From a bacterium (GTDB lineage Bacteria > RBG-13-66-14), in NCBI GenBank assembly GCA_026398675.1, contig JAPLSK010000171.1:1-8895 (forward strand): a stretch of DNA of 8,895 nt, in the 5' to 3' direction. Below, one piece after another: positions 1 to 4,229 of this stretch. Position 1 is the first letter of the stretch; every line of letters starts with the position of its first letter. Under the pieces are notes generated by a model. That model was not told the origin of the DNA, made no database searches, and saw only the letters and a list, made by a program, of their open reading frames with translations. The translations under genes and the position numbers were made by a program.

Positions 1-936
1 GTCGTGGGAGTGGTTCGTTCCCCAGAGGAGCTTGTCGCGCAGGACGCCGAAGAAATCGGGAGGGCCGATGCGGACCAGGGAGACCGTTTGTTCGGCGCGC
101 CGGAGGTTGACACGGTCTTCGCCCGTCACCTCGACGCCCACCTGGCCGTCGGCGATGAGGACCAGCGGATTGGCCGAGCGGATGCGGACCTCCAGATCGA
201 GGTCCGGGTCCAGGACGACGGGACGGATGTTGAGGGTGTGGGGGCTGATCGGGGTCAATAAAAAGGCGGAGATCCAGGGGGCGAGGACCGGCCCGCCGCA
301 GGAGAGGGAGTAGGCCGTCGAGCCGGTCGGCGTGGCGACGATGAGGCCGTCGCCCTGAATGGTCCCCAGATACCGCTCGCCTATCTTCACGTCGAGCTCG
401 CACACCCCGGCCACGGCGGGGCGGTGGAGCGCAATCTCGTTGAGGCAGCGCAGGACGACCCGCTCGCCGTCGGCGAAGGTCACCTCCGCCTCGAGCACGA
501 GCCGGTCGTCCAGAAGATATTCGCCGGCCAGGAGGGCCTCCAGGGCCCCCTCGATGTGATCCACGGTGATTTCGGCCAGAAAGCCCATCCCGCCCACGTT
601 GACGCCCAGGATAGGGACGGGGGCGTAGTCGGTGAGGCGCGCCGCGGTGAGGATGGTCCCGTCGCCTCCCAACGAGATTACCAGGTCGGTGTCGGCCGTC
701 GCTGTATCCACCCGGCCCGCCCCGGGAAACTGGCGCAGGAAACGGTCGGGGGGTGCGTCTTTAGCCGGGGCCGCCGGCTCGATCAGACGGATGCCTTCCG
801 CGGCGCACATCTTGCGGATGACATCGGCGGCCCCACCCGCCTCCGGCTTGGTCGGATTGACCACGAGGCCGATTTTCTCGAGCGGCTTGCCGGAGCGTCC
901 GGGGGGTGGTTGGCGGTATGGCTTTACGTCGTGCAT
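1..936 (-). CDS. nadK: NAD kinase, C-terminus cut by window edge
   Basis: Cytoplasmic enzyme that phosphorylates NAD to NADP using ATP or polyphosphate. My translation of the minus strand from ATG at 936 runs 312 residues without a stop to the window edge. It shows the family hallmarks in order: a Rossmann-like start KIGLVVNP (residues 21-28), the catalytic GGDGT (90-94) within LVISLGGDGTIL, GVNVGGMGFLAE (111-122), the conserved NE pair (166-167) in CLNEIALHR, and the glycine-rich TPTGSTAYSLSCGGP (202-216). The length seen is close to that of a whole bacterial NadK, so only a short tail is missing. A GGAG lies 12 bases before the ATG, farther than usual, but no better start fits: the N-terminal strand begins about 20 residues in. 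The gene is transcribed away from pta. The identity rests on motifs and is very likely right. Confidence 0.96.
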   Translation of the reverse strand, partial: MHDVKPYRQPPPGRSGKPLEKIGLVVNPTKPEAGGAADVIRKMCAAEGIRLIEPAAPAKDAPPDRFLRQFPGAGRVDTATADTDLVISLGGDGTILTAARLTDYAPVPILGVNVGGMGFLAEITVDHIEGALEALLAGEYLLDDRLVLEAEVTFADGERVVLRCLNEIALHRPAVAGVCELDVKIGERYLGTIQGDGLIVATPTGSTAYSLSCGGPVLAPWISAFLLTPISPHTLNIRPVVLDPDLDLEVRIRSANPLVLIADGQVGVEVTGEDRVNLRRAEQTVSLVRIGPPDFFGVLRDKLLWGTNHSHD

Positions 937-968
937 GTGCGTTACCCGCTCCAGAATACAACGGCAAG

Positions 969-998
969 ATTATAGACACCGTCTCCGGGCCCTGTCAA
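969..998 (-). promoter_or_regulatory. sigma70-type promoter of nadK, perfect consensus
   Basis: Read on the minus strand, TTGACA (998-993) and TATAAT (974-969) are separated by 18 bases. Both hexamers match the housekeeping sigma70 consensus exactly. Transcription would start near 962, giving a leader of about 26 bases before the nadK ATG at 936. Position and orientation suit nadK and nothing else. Confidence 0.85.
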
Positions 999-1053
999 CG
1001 CCGCCCAAGCCCCCAACGCCTGCTTAAATAACAGCTTACGGCTAAACGGAATC

Positions 1054-1066
1054 CTGCCTCAGGCAG
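1054..1066. repeat. short hairpin in the nadK-pta intergenic region
   Basis: CTGCC and GGCAG form a perfect 5-bp stem around a TCA loop. It lies upstream of the proposed pta promoter, so it is outside that transcript. AAGAGTTTT follows on the plus strand, a poor T-tract, so a terminator is unlikely. Function unknown. Confidence 0.5.
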
Positions 1067-1070
1067 AAGA

Positions 1071-1080
1071 GTTTTAAAAC
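1071..1080. repeat. AT-rich palindrome GTTTTAAAAC
   Basis: A perfect 10-base palindrome, similar in form (GTTT at one end, AAAC at the other) to the 12-base palindrome at 1146-1157. The centres are 76 bases apart. It may be a second site for a protein that binds the pta control region, but this is inferred from symmetry only. Confidence 0.45.
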
Positions 1081-1085
1081 GCCGC

Positions 1086-1098
1086 CCTCGAAACGAGG
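1086..1098. repeat. short hairpin CCTCG-AAA-CGAGG
   Basis: Perfect 5-bp inverted repeat with a three-base loop. The CGAAACGAG inside it (1089-1097) recurs as a direct repeat at 1111-1119. No T-run follows. It may be part of a protein-binding region or a structured RNA; neither can be shown from this sequence. Confidence 0.45.
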
Positions 1099-1145
1099 TG
1101 ACGCCCCCGGCGAAACGAGCAAACCGAGTAATGCCCCGGCAAAAA

Positions 1146-1157
1146 GTTTAATTAAAC
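1146..1157. promoter_or_regulatory. palindrome GTTTAATTAAAC over the pta -35 region, possible operator
   Basis: Perfect 12-base palindrome whose right half covers the place where a -35 box would lie for the TATAAT at 1173-1178. CCCGG and CCGGG also flank it as an outer inverted repeat. A symmetric AT-rich site in this position is typical of an operator bound by a dimeric regulator. The regulator is not identified. Confidence 0.45.
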
Positions 1158-1172
1158 CGGGACTCTGGAGAG

Positions 1173-1178
1173 TATAAT
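1173..1178 (+). promoter_or_regulatory. probable -10 box of the pta promoter
   Basis: TATAAT, a perfect -10 hexamer, lies 59 bases before the pta ATG, predicting a leader of about 53 bases. At the right distance upstream there is only AT-rich sequence and no good TTGACA match. The promoter may therefore need an activator or be controlled through the palindrome at 1146-1157. Confidence 0.6.
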
Positions 1179-1212
1179 AGACTCCCGAAAAAGCAGTAAC
1201 ATCCCGGCTAAA

Positions 1213-1224
1213 TATAAATTTATA
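1213..1224 (+). promoter_or_regulatory. palindrome TATAAATTTATA next to the pta ribosome site
   Basis: Perfect 12-base AT-only palindrome whose last A is the first base of the AAGGAG ribosome binding site. In mRNA this could be an unstructured A/U-rich enhancer of translation start or a weak hairpin; in DNA it could be a further operator half. Both are inference. Confidence 0.4.
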
Positions 1225-1229
1225 AGGAG
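1224..1229 (+). promoter_or_regulatory. ribosome binding site of pta
   Basis: AAGGAG, 8 bases before the ATG at 1238. It is the strongest Shine-Dalgarno match in the window, suggesting high translation, and it settles the start codon. Confidence 0.85.
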
Positions 1230-1237
1230 TCGTTCGC

Positions 1238-2233
1238 ATGGACGTCATCGAGGGAATCATCGAACGGGCCAAGAAAAAGGGCGCCCACCTGGTCCTGCCC
1301 GAGGGGAACGACGAGCGGATGACGGCGGCGTATGCCCTGGTTCTCGCGCGGGGCATCGCCAAAAGGGTCACCCTCGTGGGCGACGAGGGTGAGGTGCGTG
1401 AGGCCGCCAAACGGGCCGGGGTCGAGGTTCAGCCGAGGGACATCGTGGATCCCGAGAAGGCCGAGAAACTCGGCGTTTACACCACGGGCATTTACGAGCG
1501 ACGGAAGCACAAGGGCTTGACCCTCGACGAGGCGGTAAAGCTGGCCAAAGACAGGACCGTCTTCGGCATGGCCATGGTGGGTGCCGGTGACGCCGACGCC
1601 TGCGTTTCCGGCTGCGCCACCGCCAGCGGCCACGTCATCCGGGCGGCGCTCTGGACCATCGGCATGGCCCCGGGCATCCGCGCCATCTCTTCCAGCTTTC
1701 TCATGGTCCACCCGGACGGCCGCTGGGGCGTGGACGGGGTGCTGGTTTTCTCGGGCTGCGCCGTGATTCCGAACCCCGACGCCCTAGTGCTCGCCGACAT
1801 CGCCGTGGCCGCGGCGCGGACCGCGCGCTCGCTTCTTGGCATCGAGCCGATTGTGGCCATGCTAAGCTACTCCACCAAGGGCTCGGGGTCCGGTCCCGAC
1901 GTGGACCTGGTGCTCGAGGCCACCGCTATCGTGAAAAAGAGGGAGCCCGGGCTCGTGGTGGACGGGGAGCTCCAGCTCGACGCCGCCCTCGTACCCGACG
2001 TCGCGCAGAAGAAGGCGCCCGACTCCCCCGTGGCGGGACGGGCCAACGTGCTGGTCTTCCCCGACCTGAATTCGGGGAACATCGGCTACAAGCTCACCCA
2101 ACGTCTGGCGGGCGCGGCCGCCATCGGACCTATCCTGCAGGGCGCGGCCAAGCCCATCTCCGATCTCTCCCGGGGCGCCTCCGTTGAGGACATCGTCAAG
2201 ACGGCGGCCATCACAATCTCCCAGATGTCTTAG
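1238..2233 (+). CDS. pta: phosphate acetyltransferase (short form)
   Basis: Interconverts acetyl-CoA plus phosphate with acetyl phosphate plus CoA in the cytoplasm; with acetate kinase this yields ATP during fermentation or activates acetate. The 331-residue length matches the catalytic-only Pta form, without the extra N-terminal domains of the long enterobacterial type. Visible family segments: LVLPEGNDER near the N-terminus (18-27), GDADACVSGCATAS (117-130), SSSFLMVHPD (151-160), FSGCAVIPNPDALVLADIA (171-189), MLSYSTKGSGSGPDVD (208-223), and the strong C-terminal signature PDLNSGNIGYKLTQRL followed by GPILQGAAKPISDLSRG (275-313). The start is fixed by AAGGAG 8 bases upstream. No acetate kinase gene is adjacent in this window, and the gene appears to be transcribed alone. 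Phosphate butyryltransferase is a related alternative, but the C-terminal signature favours Pta. Confidence 0.95.
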   Translation: MDVIEGIIERAKKKGAHLVLPEGNDERMTAAYALVLARGIAKRVTLVGDEGEVREAAKRAGVEVQPRDIVDPEKAEKLGVYTTGIYERRKHKGLTLDEAVKLAKDRTVFGMAMVGAGDADACVSGCATASGHVIRAALWTIGMAPGIRAISSSFLMVHPDGRWGVDGVLVFSGCAVIPNPDALVLADIAVAAARTARSLLGIEPIVAMLSYSTKGSGSGPDVDLVLEATAIVKKREPGLVVDGELQLDAALVPDVAQKKAPDSPVAGRANVLVFPDLNSGNIGYKLTQRLAGAAAIGPILQGAAKPISDLSRGASVEDIVKTAAITISQMS

Positions 2234-2252
2234 ATCCGACCGACTTAAAAAG

Positions 2253-2279
2253 AAAGCGGACCACGGCGGTCCGCTTTTT
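2253..2279. terminator. rho-independent terminator shared by pta and lepB
   Basis: AAAGCGGACC (2253-2262) pairs perfectly with GGTCCGCTTT (2268-2277) around the loop ACGGC, and is followed by a T-run to 2279, 20 bases after the pta stop. On the other strand the same stem is followed by a T-rich stretch (complement of the A-rich 2247-2255), so it should also stop the convergent lepB transcript, whose stop codon is at 2295. Confidence 0.92.
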
Positions 2280-2294
2280 CGCGTGGGGCGAAGG

Positions 2295-2939
2295 TCAGTT
2301 CAGGGGCAGGTTCATCCGGTCCCAACACACCCCCGCCCCCTCGGGAGAGAGTGAGTAGGAGAAGTAGATCAGGTCGGCCCGGCCGATTATCTCCTCTCCG
2401 GCTAAGAGCCCCCAGGAGCGGCTGTCCTTGGAGGCGGGGCGGTTGTCGCCCAGAACCAGATACTTCCCCGGCGGGATGAGCACCGGCTCGGTGAAGGGAT
2501 TTTCGCCCGGGCCGGTCCCGCCGGTCATCCGGGTCAGGGAATCCGCAGAGAGGTATGTCTCCTCGACGGGCGTCCCGTTGAGGATGAGCCGGCCGCCCTC
2601 GATCTGCACCGTGTCACCCGGAATCGCCACCACCCGCTTGACGTACTCGTCCCCCGGCTCGAGGGGTGCGTTGAAGATCACGATGTCGCCGCGTTGTGGC
2701 GAGCCGTTCGGCCCGTCGAAGACGTAGCGGAGCTTGTCCACCAGGAGCCAGTCGCCCGGTTTCAGGGTGGGCTCCATGGAATCGGACAGAACGAAGGAGC
2801 TTTCGACTACCAGATTGCGCAACACGGCCAGAAACGCGATCACCAGGATGAGATCGGTGATCAACCCGCTGGACGGGCTCTGTCTCTGCCGGAAGCGGCG
2901 GTAGCGACGGCGAGCCGTCTCGATCAACCGCATTGGCAT
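2295..2939 (-). CDS. lepB: signal peptidase I
   Basis: Membrane-anchored serine protease that removes signal peptides from exported proteins on the outer face of the cytoplasmic membrane. The 214-residue protein has a basic N-terminus rich in Arg (10-19), one membrane segment (about 26-44), then the catalytic serine Ser54 in SDSMEPTL with the following KPGDWLLVDK, the general-base Lys101 in YVKRVVAIPGD, and the box E motif LGDNRPASKDSRSWG towards the C-terminus. With one membrane span it resembles the compact Gram-positive-like form rather than the longer two-span E. coli type. A second Met at codon 3 (2933) is an alternative start; a weak AGAAG precedes the first. Only 7 bases separate it from the upstream AT-hook gene, so the two are probably co-transcribed, with lepB last before the shared terminator. 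Confidence 0.96.
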   Translation of the reverse strand: MPMRLIETARRRYRRFRQRQSPSSGLITDLILVIAFLAVLRNLVVESSFVLSDSMEPTLKPGDWLLVDKLRYVFDGPNGSPQRGDIVIFNAPLEPGDEYVKRVVAIPGDTVQIEGGRLILNGTPVEETYLSADSLTRMTGGTGPGENPFTEPVLIPPGKYLVLGDNRPASKDSRSWGLLAGEEIIGRADLIYFSYSLSPEGAGVCWDRMNLPLN

Positions 2940-2946
2940 GGTTCTT

Positions 2947-3498
2947 CTACTCAGCGAAGAGCTTTTTCTCGATCAGGGCGGCGCCGGTCGGGGTGAGCCT
3001 CACCGTGCCGTTGCCCGGCATGTCCACGTACTTGTACTTCCTCTTCGCCTCGGACAGGCAGACCTGTATGTTGGCCGGAGCTTTCAGGCCGAGGTGGCGG
3101 AAGCACTCCGTGATTTCGTCGTGCAACACCGTCTTGCGTCCCAGAATCTTCTGGAGGTAGTAGAGGTAAAGGGTGCAGCGCTCGTAGTTGGAGTGTACCT
3201 TGGCCCCCTTGACGTAGTCCTTGAGTGACTTGACGCCCTCGCCGCCTTTGAGTTCGAGGGGGATGACGTTGATTTTTTTCGGTTTCGAGCGCGGCCTGCC
3301 GCGGCGCTTTTTGGGTTTGGCCGCCCGGGTCTTCGGCTTGGACGTTCGTGTTTTCGGCTGGGCGGCCAGCATGTCCAAGAAGCGCGCGAACTGCTCGTCA
3401 ATGAACTCGCGCGTCCCCGTCGCTTTCCACGAACGGGCGGAGAGGTCTATCTCCACCGAGTAGGTCTCTGTCTCTTTGGACGGCTTGTTCTCGGGCAT
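2947..3498 (-). CDS. AT-hook-like and winged-helix-like DNA-binding protein, unrecognised
   Basis: I do not recognise this 183-residue protein as a named family. Three parts are visible. Residues 10-45 are an acidic/aromatic stretch predicted to form a strand and a helix (REFIDEQFARFLDML). Residues 46-75 are a Lys/Arg/Pro linker with PKTR-type repeats and a KKRRGRPRSKPKK core; RGRP in basic surroundings is the AT-hook minor-groove motif. Residues 104-180 are helical with a short C-terminal hairpin (SEAKRKYKYVDMPG, then GTVRLTPTGAALIEKKL), resembling a winged helix-turn-helix. A DNA-binding or nucleoid-associated role is inferred. The start is supported by GAGG 6 bases upstream. It is the first gene of a likely operon with lepB, 7 bases downstream. 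Two cysteines (108, 147) do not form a metal motif. Confidence 0.85.
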   Translation of the reverse strand: MPENKPSKETETYSVEIDLSARSWKATGTREFIDEQFARFLDMLAAQPKTRTSKPKTRAAKPKKRRGRPRSKPKKINVIPLELKGGEGVKSLKDYVKGAKVHSNYERCTLYLYYLQKILGRKTVLHDEITECFRHLGLKAPANIQVCLSEAKRKYKYVDMPGNGTVRLTPTGAALIEKKLFAE

Positions 3499-3500
3499 TG

Positions 3501-3508
3501 TCCACCTC
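3501..3508 (-). promoter_or_regulatory. ribosome binding site of the AT-hook gene
   Basis: On the minus strand GAGGTGGA precedes the ATG at 3498, with GAGG 6 bases away. It supports this start over internal Met codons. Confidence 0.65.
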
Positions 3509-3559
3509 GTGTCTGGTCCTTTTCAGGATACGTAACTCTTTTTAAGCTCCACCTATAAA

Positions 3560-3571
3560 TTCACGAGTGAA
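3560..3571. promoter_or_regulatory. inverted repeat TTCAC-GA-GTGAA, possible operator
   Basis: Perfect 5-base arms around a GA spacer, about 60 bases upstream of the AT-hook gene start, where a promoter or operator is expected. It could be an autoregulatory site for the downstream DNA-binding protein, but this rests only on position and symmetry. No convincing -35/-10 pair was found nearby. Confidence 0.35.
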
Positions 3572-3580
3572 CGAGAAATC

Positions 3581-3897
3581 TCAAGAGCAGCCTAAGGGAA
3601 CTCCAGGTAAATATAGGTCCGGTGGGGATCCGACCCGCAGTTCGATCAATGGCGGGACGCTCTCGAAGTAAACCGCGGCGAAGTGTTCCGCATCTCGCCC
3701 AAAAGAGGCGCTACCGCCTTGGTGGGCCGGAATTACAGGAGCCTATCCCGGTCCTCTTCGTCGAGAAAGACGAAGGCTCCGGCGAGATCGGCGGGATGGC
3801 TTTCGAGGACCGGCTCCCCTGGACCATGGGTATCGGTCCCGTCGAGCAGCCCTTGAAGCCTTTCCGCAATTACTTTCTCGTGTGATTCGGGGGGCAT
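3581..3897 (-). pseudogene. broken gene start resembling the MgtE N-domain
   Basis: On the minus strand, ATG at 3897 opens a 54-codon reading frame ending in TAA (3735-3733). It contains ERLQGLLDG and then HPADLAGAFVFLDEEDRDRL, which closely resembles the helical intracellular N-domain of MgtE-type magnesium transporters (typical pattern: LHPADLAELLEEL, then an acidic turn). After the TAA the same frame continues as PTKAVAPLLGEM. A one-base shift near 3691 then gives AEHFAAVYFESVPP, another module of the same helical style, open to a TGA at 3583-3581. The gene would thus carry a nonsense codon and a frameshift and lack the CBS and membrane domains. A competing plus-strand reading exists (two frames, 3617-3736 and 3736-3888) with slightly more GC-rich third positions, but it resembles no family known to me. 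Either way nothing intact is encoded. Confidence 0.45.
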
Positions 3898-4080
3898 AGT
3901 ATAGTAAAAGGTATCAATGAGTTGGTGGAACCTAAAAAAGCGACTGGGGGGTGATTGTACCGATAAATTTATTTCTGGTCAAGAAATATTTTTATTAATT
4001 ATATGAGTTGCATTTTTTTGATAATCATAGAGTTCGAGTCCGTACACAATAATTCGTTAATTGATATGGTATTCCGGCGG
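3898..4080. other. AT-rich intergenic island without a supported gene
   Basis: This stretch is clearly more AT-rich than the flanking genes. It holds runs of A and T and a palindrome ATAAATTTAT (3963-3972) that shares its core with the one before pta. A 29-codon frame at 3917-4006, preceded by AAAAGG, is too short and plain in composition to call. It may be a control region, a scar of past insertion or loss, or a curved-DNA site. Confidence 0.5.
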
Positions 4081-4126
4081 CGGGGCTTCATGGTTGTGGC
4101 CTGTAAACGGGCCTTCGGTTTGTCTG

Positions 4127-4144
4127 GCACCGCGGTGCTTTTTT
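4127..4144 (+). terminator. GC palindrome plus T6: terminator-like or operator
   Basis: GCACCGCGGTGC (4127-4138) is a perfect 12-base palindrome followed directly by TTTTTT (4139-4144). As RNA it can form only a short stem (four pairs, CGCG loop), weak for a terminator. It also overlaps the -35 zone of the extended -10 at 4146-4154, so it may be an operator for the UPF0182 operon. Confidence 0.4.
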
Positions 4145-4145
4145 C

Positions 4146-4154
4146 TGGTACAAT
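4146..4154 (+). promoter_or_regulatory. extended -10 promoter of the UPF0182 operon
   Basis: TGGTACAAT matches the TGnTATAAT extended -10 pattern with one mismatch. No -35 hexamer lies at the usual distance, which extended -10 promoters can lack. Transcription would start near 4161, leaving about 70 bases of leader before the ATG at 4230. No other promoter candidate in 4080-4229 is as good. Confidence 0.5.
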
Positions 4155-4229
4155 GCTCGAGGTGTTTTCAACCTGCCACCAGGGCCCGGCGCCCCTTAGG
4201 CCCGGCCCGGTTCTTCCGGGGTCACTCGA

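Noticed and set aside
424..975. Plus-strand 183-codon frame opposite nadK
   Set aside because: Mirror of the nadK codons; nadK carries all its catalytic motifs on the minus strand.
1042..1410. Minus-strand frame covering the pta upstream region and start
   Set aside because: It overlaps the strong pta start and ribosome site, and its translation is low in complexity in the pta-overlapping half.
3917..4006. 29-codon frame with an AAAAGG upstream
   Set aside because: Short, lies in AT-rich sequence, and has no recognisable features; chance is the simpler explanation.
4021..4046. GTTCGAGTCC, similar to a tRNA T-loop
   Set aside because: The flanking bases do not pair as a T-stem, and no acceptor or anticodon arm can be built around it.
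4124..4139. TGGCAC-N5-TGC resembling a sigma54 -24/-12 promoter
   Set aside because: The spacing between the GG and GC elements is one base too short, and sigma54 promoters tolerate little spacing change.
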